Shown here: one piece after another, positions 12,066 through 23,800 of the stretch | How positions within the stretch are numbered: position 1 is the first letter of the stretch | Layout: each line of letters opens with the position of its first letter | Origin: Phorcus lineatus | Taxonomy: Eukaryota > Mollusca > Gastropoda > Trochida > Trochidae | Direction of reading: 5' to 3' | Length of the DNA: 64,000 nucleotides | Assembly: GCA_921293015.1 (NCBI GenBank) | Contig: OV121091.1 | Span: forward strand, 11,561,755 to 11,625,754 | The notes under the pieces: generated by a model | The model's database searches: none | What the model was told of the DNA's origin: nothing | The model's input: the letters and a program-made list of their open reading frames with translations, nothing else | Translations under genes and position numbers: made by a program

Positions 12066-12871
12066 AACTAATTCGGAAACTGTGAAGAAACATATCTTTC
12101 AAAAAAGTATTTCTGCCGCTTTTATATAAACTTCTTTTACTTACTTATCCCTAATCTTGTTATTTGCTGTATATGTCACTATGAATGCTATATTGAGTAC
12201 TGATGGTGAATAGTTTCATTTCGAAATTGTATAAGTGATAATGCCATATGATGAAGCACGTGAGGTCCGAAAGAAACAAAGTCATATACTTCATGCTAAT
12301 GTGCTTTTAAACTGCAAATTGGTTTAACAAATATTTATATCGCCACAATAATTAAATAACATTGATATGAAAAAAAAATATTTGGGTTTCCCGAAAGAGG
12401 GGAATGATGTCATAAATGCCCTTATGACAATTGTGAAATTTAGAACTGAAATAAATAAAATTTACAATATCGAGAAAACACATGCCATCTCATCTTGTAA
12501 CTATACTAAGTTTGTTGGGTTCTGGTCCGACTGTCACCATTTATTTGATTGAAAACAGCGGATCCTATGTGATTATGTAATGTATGTATGTATGTATGCC
12601 CATGTCGCTATATTAGAGCCCTTTAAAAATTGGTTTTTTACGTTATTAATATGAATCCCAATGACTTGATTAATACTTTGTTGAAAATTGATGTGATGAT
12701 GTTGTACCACAAAAACTTGACTAAAAATATCGTTTCGAGGTACATACATTGGTCAAATATGCTCAATCAATATGTACGTGATTTAGCAGTGCAATTAAAA
12801 AAACAACTGTAAATTCTAAAGGAAAAAATATCCTCTTCCAAGATATTTCAAGCAAGAGTTTGAGAATGAAT
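12066..12871. other. no recognisable feature apart from a TATG microsatellite
   Basis: Contains a (TATG) run of about five units near 12582-12598. Two 60-residue frames (12367-12552 and 12630-12812) begin with lysine- or asparagine-rich A+T-driven sequence and show no domain. I do not call them genes. Confidence 0.45.
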
Positions 12872-13951
12872 TCATTCAAGACAGACTGAAACAGAGGATA
12901 TCGCAGCTCCGTGCTGTCTTTCATAATACATTTTCATAACGTCCCCAGTGTTCGAATCACCCACGCTATTGTTTCGACGCAATCGATACAGACATTTGGC
13001 AGTTTTCCGTAAAGGTGGATAGAAGAAAAGATAGAAACATGGTCTAATAAGAGAATAAATTGCAGCGGCGATTAACAGGGCAATAAAAACTTTGACATCA
13101 AACTGTATGATATATACTGAGAAATACAACGCAGAGGAAAACAAAACACAATTAAGAGAATAAATAATGGATACCGTAACAACAAATTTGGCGATCTTGA
13201 TACTTTCCTTTGTCAACATATTCACGCACCCATTTCCATAATTGGTTTTAACGTATTTTCTGAGTTTGTGAATGATGCCAATGTTTGCTATTGTTGACAT
13301 AAACATTGGACTCACATTCATAAGATAAACCCAAAGGGTTGTATACCCAGGGTTCACAATCGGCCAGGGCTGCTCACAATTATAGAAGTAATATCCTTTG
13401 CTAATAAGGGTTCCTGCAGAAGTTAAGGCTCCAACCATCCAGGAACATGTCACAACTTTCAATCCGACGAATTTAATTTTTTTCGCTCGGGCTCGAAGAG
13501 AAGAACAATGGCAGATACCGAGGTATATGTTTAAGTTTATAGACGTGAGAAGCAACACAGATGTAATCTTTGCCGCATGGCCAACAGCAAGTAGAACTGC
13601 CTGTGTGACTAGACTATCTTCACTGTAGGAACTTATGGCTATGACGACAAATAGACGTTCTATGAGCGATGCGATCTGCTCTTGGTACAGCAACAGACGA
13701 GAAAATCCTTTCAATGTTGGTGTCTTCTTAATAAGTATCAATAGAAACACACATCCACATATTGCAAATGAATTCATCACATATTGGGGGGTAGTTGATG
13801 TCCATTCTATTGACGTATCATTGCACTTGAGAGGAACTGTTGACATGTTTAGTGCTGATATCGTTGATCTGGAATAGTTTACTGACATCTTTTCAGAAGG
13901 CATATGAGATATGTACTGAGAATTAGCTATTAAAGCTTTGACGGATGGCAT
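12872..13951 (-). CDS. divergent rhodopsin-like G-protein-coupled receptor, intronless
   Basis: Encodes a seven-helix plasma-membrane receptor of unknown ligand. The start chosen is the first in-frame ATG (13949-13951), which has A at -3 and gives 359 residues. The frame stays open 24 codons further up to a TTG, just after an in-frame TAA, so a longer product would need an upstream exon. Positions below are in the 359-residue protein. The N-terminus has glycosylation sites at N25, N35 and N44. Helices lie at about 56-75, 88-108, 115-146, 162-184, 204-228, 250-278 and 285-312. Class A landmarks are W171 in helix 4, a helix 5 proline (P215, in NVSP) and P304/Y307 in RPCFY in place of NPxxY. The DRY triplet is NIY (141-143) followed by LGICH. 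The helix 3 disulphide cysteine is absent although C192 is present in loop 2, and helix 6 lacks CWxP. A lineage-specific orphan or chemosensory-type receptor is plausible. A dead paralogue lies 1.3 kb upstream. Confidence 0.85.
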   Translation of the reverse strand: MPSVKALIANSQYISHMPSEKMSVNYSRSTISALNMSTVPLKCNDTSIEWTSTTPQYVMNSFAICGCVFLLILIKKTPTLKGFSRLLLYQEQIASLIERLFVVIAISSYSEDSLVTQAVLLAVGHAAKITSVLLLTSINLNIYLGICHCSSLRARAKKIKFVGLKVVTCSWMVGALTSAGTLISKGYYFYNCEQPWPIVNPGYTTLWVYLMNVSPMFMSTIANIGIIHKLRKYVKTNYGNGCVNMLTKESIKIAKFVVTVSIIYSLNCVLFSSALYFSVYIIQFDVKVFIALLIAAAIYSLIRPCFYLFFYPPLRKTAKCLYRLRRNNSVGDSNTGDVMKMYYERQHGAAISSVSVCLE

Positions 13952-15267
13952 GTTGTCATATTTCTCATTGTGGCTTATATTTGAACACAAAAGATTCCTT
14001 GATTCGCTCTGCTCCGAACACAAGCCTCGTTAGTTGCTAGGAGAGTGAGAATTTCCATGTCTTTTAGCGAGGTTATTAATTTGCACCTGATATATTTGAA
14101 TATGTCCGACGGATTGGGGATTAAGGATAGCGGAGAAGGAGGTGTTGACATTTACAAGAAGACTTGTAGTTTACACACTAATCACAACCTATAATCAATT
14201 ATGAGATTGGTTTTAATTTCCATAATGAATGTGTCATTGCAAAAGATATCTTGTTGAAAAGTTAACCAATCTCTATAAAGAATAACAAGGTTTGTGGTTA
14301 GAATGAAATGATGCAGAATGAGGTATATTCACATATCATCGACCTACATTTATGAAGCTATTATCGATTTCTCCATTTTGATGAGAAATACATCTGGCTC
14401 TTTGCTTACCTAAGTTGCCAACTTTATTGAAATTCAACACAAAAAGGCCTGGTTTAATTGAAGATTCGGGACCCAATTCTTTGATTGAATGTACAAGAGT
14501 TGAAAAGAGCCTTAAACTTGCCCAAATTAAAACACCAGTTGGTAGACTTGTTATATCACATTGGACCACACAAAACCATGTTGTACCTCTGTTTACAGGT
14601 GTATACTTTCCTCAGGTATTTGGTTTAACGTCATGCTGATATCCATCCGGCGACCTTCATCACGGATTGGCGTTTTGCGCACCCGTTGCAGTCAATGGAT
14701 CTATGAAAAAAGCTTAATGTTAAGTTTTATTGATGAAAATATAGAAAAATAATCTGAACATGTTGCTTGATATGAAAAGACCAAAGGAACATTTTCCTAA
14801 ATATTTGAAAAATTAACGTTGAAAAACGCGACAACGTAAAACATATTTATACAGAAGGAATTTCTATCAAAGCAAATTTGGCTTTGTTGATCATTAGATT
14901 AATCTATTTCGCCTTTTGATTCAAAATCAGTCTTCAAAATAAGCTGTACAGTATATGATTATTTACTTAAGATCATTATATTATCATGATACTATCTACC
15001 AAAATCAATATTGAACTGAAATGTGATTAGCATGAAAACAGTGACCTTATACAGGTAGTCTGGTGAGAAGGCAAACGTGGGTCAATAAGTAAACAATACT
15101 CTATATACTCATGACTGATTTCTAGAAAGGCATGTTTGCAGTCTGTCAAAGTTAGGTAAATCCTCAGGATAAGTTTATTTCCTACGACATGTGTCCCTTT
15201 AGTAGACAGAGGGACAGGCGGACGAAGCCGCGACACTAACCCTATTCGATTTTTCATTCTGAGGTAA
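13952..15267. other. upstream flank of the receptor gene
   Basis: This is the 5' side of the minus-strand receptor and should hold its promoter, but no clear TATA box or initiator stands out. Overlapping small frames on both strands at 14336-14752 have no recognisable domain. A GC-richer patch at 15190-15240 is unexplained. Confidence 0.4.
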
Positions 15268-15800
15268 AGGAACTAGATAGAATGTATTTTCCTTATATGA
15301 ATGAAGCAATTTCCCCCTATTGTTGACATAACCAATGATACATAATATAAAACAAAAGGGTTGCATACCTTGGATTCACCTGGCCAGGTTAGTGTTATAG
15401 ATTAGTGGAAATCATCTTTTGTCAACAGGAGTTGCTGTATCAACATCCCAGTGACACGTTATTGTTCTGATCCAGTTGCAAGTAGGATGACAGATTCAAA
15501 GTTATAAGTTTATATAAACAGAAAAAAGTAAAAGGACAGATACATTCTTTTTCAGCTAAAGGTGAAGGCAGATATCATTACTTGAGCAATAAGTCTTTCT
15601 CTGTCGACCTAGCTGATTCCTAGTAGCGCCTTCAGTTCTTCTTTGACCCTTGAGCTGAAAAAAATATCACAAGGGGGACAAATGTTTTCTTTTCAAACAG
15701 GGTGATTCTGAGGAGAGACAAGATCCATTCTTTCAGCGAATTAGCTGTTCATGAAACAAGAACCCCGGTAGTAGAAAGTTACTGTGATTTCCAAGTCCTT
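15268..15800 (-). pseudogene. decayed paralogue of the adjacent GPCR gene
   Basis: Collinear with 13250-13800 of the receptor gene on the same strand. Plus-strand anchors in order are TGTATTTTCC..TATGAATGA (15279) matching CGTATTTTCTGAG..GTGAATGA; CTATTGTTGACATAA (15318) matching the same 15 bases in the gene; AAAGGGTTGCATACC matching AAAGGGTTGTATACC; then GGCCAGG. Read on the minus strand, the region for loop 2 and helix 5 hits a TGA about six codons after the YN pair that precedes the loop 2 cysteine in the gene, and the helix 2 region reads LLGIS-stop-VDRERLIAQV against LLYQ..IERLFVV. Several indels break the frame. Helices 2-5 are recognisable; helices 6-7 and the N-terminus are lost or unrecognisable. 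It shows a former tandem receptor pair. Confidence 0.72.
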
Positions 15801-17163
15801 TAGAAGGAAATTCCACTTTTTCCAAACGAATTCAACACCAACTTGGGAAACGACTCTGTCCAATCCACATAGTACCATGTGAAGATGCATGTGTTATCAT
15901 CGGGGGACATGACTGTTGCTTACCAGTGTTGTCAAGTCTCTGTTCGAATTAACATGTATCCTTCACGTATACTGAAGGACTGCTAGTCAATTATTATACA
16001 TTTCCCCTATGTTACTAATTAGTTTTCATGTATCTATGTAATAAGCATCAGATCGCAAGTAACACATTGTTTCCTCTGTCAGAAAGCCCGTGGGGTCCTC
16101 TTTCTAACTGTTGATCATAATAATCAATGATATCGCGATTGTGCTGGAAATACTTCTGAAGAATTGACGCCAAGGTACATCATTATTTAGACACCTGTAA
16201 AACCATTAGGATAATCAACAAAATAAGAGAAGGACGTATTATGTCCAGGGTCAATTAATGTCATGGTAGGAACACTACCGCGGTTTTAGATATCATTTCC
16301 AATTGAAAAATAAGGAGTTAAGGATAAAGTAAGTATGTTGAAGCAACTAAATAGAAAGTGTACTCATACGCATTATATATGCTTTCTCTTACTGTATTAA
16401 GATTCCCGGCTGTAGATGTTTATTCGTTCTATTTATAAAAAAGATATTTTGTTCAATTGCCAGTATTACATTTCAAAACGTATGTTCTGGTATAACAATT
16501 AACATTTCGTGAAGCAAAAATAACCAGCAAAACCCAAGTTACTTTCTATACTTTATACAACGTGAAATTGGAATGTTCTGATTGTATATACTTCTATATA
16601 TATTATACTATGTTGTAAATGAGGAAACATTAACTAATGTTCACTATATCTATTTCTCTTTCAAAACTTGGTTTGTTTTTAATTGTTTACGTCAGTAAAC
16701 TGACACTAATCTTTTAGGCAACTTATGTAGGATATGAACTTTTCTTTTTCGAGGTAGAAAATCTAACAATTATTATATAATCAAAATGTTACTCGCTATC
16801 CGCTATGGTACAAATTCTTGTACTAATTCATCGACAATGACAATATATCTACTTTTCGACATAAAACAATTACCCGGATTCTTAACTAGTATTGAACTAG
16901 CCAAAACATAGTTACATATATAGTTATGGACGTGACATGTCTTCGAGTTTTTCCAAGTCTGTTTTTACATCTCATGTGCTGTATATATAATATTCTGTTG
17001 CTATCATCTATGTACATAGCAATAACGATGACTATTTGTTTTTACATATTTACATATTATGTAATTTATCCAAACCCCTTAAAACCTTTTTGTTATATCC
17101 TACCATTCAAACTTATTTTTCTTTAGATTTTGTGAAATTCAAATATTTCTCATAATCCAATTT
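15801..17163. other. gene-free A+T-rich stretch
   Basis: No exon or element that I can support. The 66-residue frame at 16926-17126 is hydrophobic and ATG-initiated but sits in very A+T-rich DNA and looks like chance. Confidence 0.45.
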
Positions 17164-17328
17164 CGCAGTACCACCCATGGTTTGCTAGTTCCAGCCGATG
17201 CTCGCAGGTTTCACCGCAATGCATAGCCTCTATAGTGTTGCGGGCTTTCTCCCGGCAATAATACTAGCAGCCGCGATATAAGTGAAATAATCTTGAAAGC
17301 GGCGTTAAACCCCAACTCACCTCACCTC
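17164..17328 (+). mobile_element. SINE body and 3' tail (family B), copy 1
   Basis: Blocks CCACCCATGGTTTGCTAG, CCGATGCTCGCAGG, TTTCACCGCAATGCATAG, GTTGCGGGCTTTCTCCCG and GATATAAGTGAAATA recur at 17715-17830 and 53650-53775. The end AAAGCGGCGTTAAACC, then ACTCACCTCACCTC, is the kind of tail I associate with gastropod SINEs. The tRNA-like head is missing, so the copy is truncated at the 5' side. Confidence 0.65.
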
Positions 17329-17339
17329 ATAATCCAATT

Positions 17340-17597
17340 TACATTTAAGTTCGTTTTGCCATATGATAGTTCAGGGACGATGTGTCTGGTATCGTACTGC
17401 GGGTGCTCACGTACAGAAAGATTATAGACTGGTAAAGAAATTCGGAATGTAGGTAATATGAATTAGTATAGAGGATGCATGCGCCTGGGTATCAAAAAGA
17501 CCTGGGTGAATTGGGAAGTGTACTCTACCAAAAACATCGCCTCTAATGGCTGAACTATTGCCCAAGCGGCGTTAAACAACTCACTCACTCTACAAAA
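17340..17597 (+). mobile_element. probable SINE-related fragment with gastropod-type tail
   Basis: Ends AAGCGGCGTTAAACAACTC and ACTCACTC (17570-17597), the same tail type as the preceding SINE copy, but the body (for example GCGCCTGGGTATC and AAAAACATCGCCTCTAATGG) differs. It is either a different SINE subfamily or a chimeric copy. The 5' boundary is uncertain. Confidence 0.45.
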
Positions 17598-17649
17598 CAA
17601 CTCAACTTCTAGAACAAACACACGCAACAGACTATAATTATATTTCGAG

Positions 17650-17830
17650 GCGGGATAGCGCAGTGGTTAGCGTAGAGAACGGTTCTACACCCAGTCAGGT
17701 TTGGATGCAGTGATACACTGAATTTCAGCGCAGTACAATCCTCGTTTGCTAGTAGCAGTTTGTTATCACAGGTTTCACCGCAATACATAGACTCAATTGT
17801 GTTGCCCCCTGTGTGTTGTAGCTATTGTCA
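17650..17830 (+). mobile_element. tRNA-derived SINE (family B), copy with head
   Basis: The head holds a polymerase III A box, TAGCGCAGTGG (17656-17666, consensus TRGYNNANNGG), and a degenerate B box (AGGTTTGGATG). The body then carries GCGCAGTACAATC, GTTTGCTAGTAGCAG, AGGTTTCACCGCAATACATAG and TCAATTGTGTTGC in the same order as the copy at 17164-17328. The 3' tail is lost near 17830. It cannot be a tRNA gene because no cloverleaf forms. Confidence 0.6.
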
Positions 17831-20800
17831 ATGAAGAGGAGAAAATATTGCCTGAACGTTGAGTGGAGTAAGATAATTCATCATGGATGACACTTTTTCC
17901 ATTTGATCTGACATTGATCGAAACATGATCAAACTTGATTAAACCATTGAACATTGATTAAAGACACACACTGACAGTAAGGGCTACACCATTCAACTGT
18001 CAACCGTTAATCACTGGCATGGCATCCTTGCTGTTAACAGTACCATGTTCCGCACACAGTCTCACAGGGTCACCTATTGATTGGCAGTAAAATGAGAACC
18101 TTAGAGTGGTCTTTTCCTTTTAGCAATATAATCCCTTCATCGTCACTTTAAACATATATGTAAATACATGAACAAAATCTATCCCCTATATATTCTAGTG
18201 CTTTTGGGTCTTAAACGCCCTCACAATATGTTATATTACTATGTAATTCTTTTCATAATTTTGATATGAAAAACGTATTTGAACTGTCACAGGAAGTAAT
18301 AGGCATTGGTGAATGATTTAAATGAAAATAGATTTATATTCAATCAGCAAGCATTCGAAATGTGACAACTGTTGATATGCAGTGTGTTTTAGACGTGGTC
18401 GGCAATATGAAAATATGATATTTTATACTTTGGTATTATGTGTAATACTTCATTTATAATTGCTGGGGAGGTAATGATATGTTTGCAATCGTTCTTCCGT
18501 CTCGACACGAGTCGAAGATTCAGCAAATGAAGTATTAGCAATTTATCAGAGCGTGTACATTGGAGACGAAATAAATATGTAACATTAAAAGAACATATCA
18601 TTTGATCACACAACATGGCTTTCTTTCTCCACGCAAGCTTTATTAACCTTAACCTTAACTCCAGTTTACACCGTTGATCGTTCTAATGGTATTTAGGTTA
18701 TTTCGATAATTTGATGTAGATGACATGCACATTTATTCGAGATAGGACACGATTAATCATTTGTTACATAAAGGATATGTACAATTACCTGAGTTTTTGT
18801 TTATTATTGATAAACTTATTAGGTAATTTATCTTCCCAATTACCACTAGCAAGGTTATTATGCCACCTGAATCCTGTTGTGGTAGTTTCAATTTCGTAGG
18901 TGTTAATGAGACCTTTAGAAGTCATGAGCTGTTCTCTTTACAGTTAAGACTGGCTTGATAGACTGAATAAATTAGGACTTAACTATATGAACACTAAAAC
19001 GATTTGACTTGGATTGAAATACGCATCGATTTACATAATCTTGTAAAGTTTTATTACTTACGTTCTGGCCTTTATTTCAAGAAACATACCACGCTGGTAG
19101 ACGTGATTGCTGCAGGAAATCGTCCTGCAATTCAATGAAATTCAGTGACACTTTGAATATTGCATTAAATTTACTCTTATCTTACGCCATTTTCTTGTCT
19201 ACACTCTATTTACCATGCGCAGGAAAGAGTTACCTTGTCAGTATTTGCATTTTAAATCGCACACGCTGGGCAAAATGATGCTTAAATTTGCATTTAATTG
19301 ACTTTCTTGGAAATTGATAACAAATTGTCTCTAAATTCAATGACAAGAAAGAGGAATGGGTTGTGATGGATATATGTTAAAAGGTATGTGTTCTCATTAA
19401 GTGGTTGATTTTTGAAATGGTGAAGTTGTTTTTGGAGATTGCTTTGTTGTATGAAACTCGCATTTAGACATTCTGCTGATATCACTGTATAAATTATTTG
19501 TAAAAATCAAAGGGGAGAGTTTATTGTGTTCCTGCATAATGTGGTGTGATTTTTCTTTCTTTCAATCTTCATGACTCCACGAGTCTTTTGTGTAATCTCC
19601 TTTATCACTTTCATTATACCTCTAAATGCATAGTCGAAAATAACGAACTTACATATAGAGGTGACATGTTAAAGCTTTTTCATGTGATCGACTATAAATT
19701 TTCAATTACAATTTTTAAAAAGTGTTTTGATGTTTTCATTGTTTTTTAAAAATTCATTTCATCAATGCGCACTGAGTCGAATCCTTTAAGAAAAAGTAAT
19801 TGATTTGAAAAAGATTCAAACAGTTATACAGGGTTATCTGTTTCTTTAATATCATTTTAGAGGTACTTTCGTTTGAGCATTATCTCTTGAGTTTTTTAAC
19901 CATTATCTTACAATTGTTGACATTAATTAAAAAAATTAAAGATAAACGTGAAAAGATTGAGGCTTTAGAGCACGATCCGTTATTGTAATCTCAATTATTG
20001 TTCATCCTTAAAAATAGTTTCAAAGAAGAAATTACGATTCTAAACAGTGGCAAGATAAGTTAGGTTTTAGACAAGATAAAGGCATACGTAACTTCAATGG
20101 AATCCAATTCTATTACAATAGGTTGTTTTGCAGTTGCCTTGTTGGTCTCTCATGCTTCAATGACTATTGTAATGTTTATAACATTGTTTTATGATTGCTA
20201 ATAGCAATTTGTTCATTTTATCATGGATGCCATGTATCAAAGGTCTAATTATGTTGTTAATGATGTTCTCTCCATTTTTTCTCTCAAAAGTGATCATTGA
20301 GAACGATTATCAGCATTAGATGAAATGTGAAGATAATACATGTTTTAGATCAAGGTCTAAGCAACAAATCGATACCTCTGTTAAATTTCACTATCTATTT
20401 TCTTTTTTGCAGGTGCTTGGTAGGGTCTCCTGTAATCTTTGCTCTTAAATCATTCCTTTCCAAAATTAATCTGTGTTGATAAACTATGCAAAAACCTATG
20501 TCAATACCACTACGGTAGGAAATGACATGCCATGGTGAATGAACACCTCATATTATACATAATGATATACACTAGCCTACAATAATTATTATACATTAAA
20601 TATATGTTGATGATTCTTAAAACGACAATGAATGTCAAACAATGCTGTACTGTCATGCTGGTTGAGATTTCAGTAATGTATGCTGGTTGTGTTAACAAAC
20701 TGTTGTTGAAACATAAAAATACTTGAAATGTGATTTTAGTTTAAGTGTTGATCTACCAACATCGAATGCCCTGAGATGAATTATTGCATGAAACAAAGAC

Positions 20801-23800
20801 TTATCTACAACTAAAAGTAAAATGGTTTAGAGAAAATGTATTAATTGGTAATGTCTCCTAAAGGTAAACTTGCCACTGTTATCCTTTTATCAAAACCAGT
20901 TTTTTTTATGAACATTGAAAAAGTGAGAATTGGCTTTAAAAGTGTAAATTTTCCCCCATGACCACTTAAATACCCACACCACCACTTCATGATGAGGTAT
21001 GAAGTCGAATGATGTGAAATATGTGAATCTCCCTTACTCTTAATAACATATTTCCAATATTAGTTATATCAAAGGGCATAAACGCAATGTCAAATTTCAC
21101 TGAGTATTTTTTTCAAGTTTAGAATTTTGATAGATGGTATTTTCTACTTCAGTAAACAGTTGACATTAATTACAAGGGTATGTTCACCCAATTTGCCTTG
21201 TGGCGGTATTACTTGTTATTTTGTTAAAGGGTAACTATTCTTCACAAGCGACAAGTCTGATTTCCTATATAGGTATTGGAAAGGTGTCGTTTGAAAAGAC
21301 CAAGTTTTGTCAAACAAAATTTGGTTCCGAATAAAGTTCATAACATATGTTCATATGAATTATATCACTCCAAGTATTTCCTAAGCGAAAAGATTAAGAC
21401 AATTTCTCAAAATCCTGGTCTTATGATTTTATTATGAAAATTATCATTGCTGGTGCGTTGTCATATAAATCAAATATATATCACAATGTTGTAATAGACG
21501 GTTGCCATACATATATTCGGACATTCTATACAATAAATCGTTAATCCTTGTAATCTCAAAATGAACATATGTCTTGACAACGATTGATAGTACACTTAGG
21601 CAATTGGTAAGGTCAGTGGAGATTCTCGAAAATGAGAAGACATCAGTCAGTTGACGTTCCAATGAATATGTTGCTGTAAAAGTGAAGTAATAAATGTCCT
21701 CGGGTGATGAGGGAGAATCTCAACTCAGCGTTAAGGACCATTTTATCAAAAGAAGGCGAGACGTTTTCTTCCTAGCATCTGTGACTAATAGTCCAAAACA
21801 GAATTATCCAGTTGATAAGCGATTTTGTAAAGTTTTGTTTTCTATAGTCTGTGTGAAACCTGTACTTTTCCTAGTGAAATATTGTATTATAATTAATATG
21901 TGTTAATGCACAGTAACCTACCCCTTTGTAACAGACGCCCTTTTAGTTTCCAATCTAACAATACAATCGTTTTTGCACAAGAAATGTGGTACTTTATCTT
22001 TAAAGAATAACTGAATGTGTTAGTCTTGAAGGGAATTGGTCATATGGTCGTTGTTCTTATATTTTTTCTGTACGACATCACAATCGTATTGCATTAGAAA
22101 AAATATCACTCAAAACAAGTGTATTTGACGTTTTGCCAGGAATGCGAAGAACGTATCAATAGTAAGAAATAGATTAAGAGTAAAACTTGTTAAAAAGAAT
22201 GAAGGCACAATGTCGCATAATGTTTTGCAAGAGACCAGAAACTGTTACAAAAAAGTTTTCTATGTCAGTGCACATGTTTATCAAGATTCATAAACTATTT
22301 TACACAAGTTTGATGAGAAAAAAAAATTTTCAACATAAATATTGATCGTACTGATGATAGTAAAGCAAGTAAAACCAACTGTCCCCTAGTTATCAAGACA
22401 AGCAGAAACTGTGGCAAATCATGGAAACGAGATATGTGTTGTGCAAATGTGCACTTGTGACTATGCTTTTCATTAATTAATTAATTATCACTTTACACAA
22501 TACAGAATAACAAAACAAAAGCTGCTAGGAATTTTAATACCTTTATGTTATATATAACACTGATGAAACAGAAATATTGATAAAAATGTCAATAAATAAG
22601 ATTAAAGGATTTCTTTAAAAAGATTAAACTTTTATTTTGAAAGTTTCTCAAAAGTGAACACTGTATTAATATAAGTATTTGCTTAATTTTCTGTGCATCA
22701 CACTACGATGTATTGATAAGAAATCATTATAATATAACTGTGCTTCTAATAGTTTTTAGATATATGCCTTAAACGATTTCATTGTCAACTGTGCAATCAT
22801 TTGACACTGACTGATTTAACAGCAATCAAGAATGTTTTTTTCATGTTAAAATGAAGCCAAATGTGATCATGATGCGATTTGAGAAACAATAAATTCATTT
22901 TATTTCACCTCTGCAATGGATTCATTCATGGTTTTTATCACCCAAGGCATGTCAATAAAACAGATGATCATGTTATAAATTTTTGATTAAAATTCGAGAA
23001 AAGAATAGCATATCTTGATTATATCAACTTCTGTTCAATTCTTATTCTTAATGAGAACTATATTTTTGAAAGGCAACTTTCATGAAACATTGGGAGTCTT
23101 AATGCTTGGGAGTCTCAATATCAATCCTGAAAATATACTTTCATTGTTTTATGGATGTATTCACATATTGTTTGTAACAAAGAGTAATATAAGCTACAAG
23201 AGAACAAGTTGTATTGAAACATTAAGTAAAGCCACTTGGAATTAAGAAAAAACACTAATCTCCAAAATGCTGAACAACAATTTTTTGATGTTGATAAATA
23301 CATTTTTTCGATTCAGCAGTGAAAAGAAGGAGGTGTCGAAAAGACTTTTATTTTCAAATACACATACATATTTATTATAACATAACATATATACTTATAT
23401 TACATCACAAGCAACATGTTATTGACATGATAAAGAGTTTCCAGGCCACACAGACAAACAATAAAACGTGAATATAATATTATATTTATTTTAATAAATA
23501 TTAATTTTCTATAGTTGTTAACTTTGGGACATGAATTATCCTGATTACATAACTATCCTTCTACTCAACCAACTATCACAATCAAGGAGGCATATAACAC
23601 AAGACAAGAATCATAGAAAGGTTAGTCAGACATAAAACTGATAGAGCGTGGTATTGACAGCTTACGTTAATAACATACTCCTACAATCAAGGGTTTTTAC
23701 TGATCATGAATATCTTCGAATTTGATTTGATAATATAAATTGTCAACACATTCATAATCATTTCATAATCCTTTCATGTGAATATTTGCTTTTCTTTTTC

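Noticed and set aside
12367..12812. Two small ATG- or ATT-led proteins
   Set aside because: Composition follows base composition, and there is no domain, conservation signal or transcript feature.
13398..13877. Two plus-strand frames of 76 and 80 residues
   Set aside because: They are antisense shadows of the receptor coding sequence.
16926..17126. Hydrophobic 66-residue small membrane protein
   Set aside because: A+T-rich DNA on its own yields phenylalanine/isoleucine/leucine/tyrosine-rich frames of this size; no supporting signal.
18644..18660. Telomere-like repeat (TTAACC)
   Set aside because: Only about two and a half units, not a known telomeric unit, and internal to A+T-rich DNA.
20061..20250. 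Fourth copy of the segmental repeat
   Set aside because: A short match (TTGTTTTGCAGTT and CTCTCATGCTTC) to about 38.63 kb exists, but neighbouring anchors are missing.
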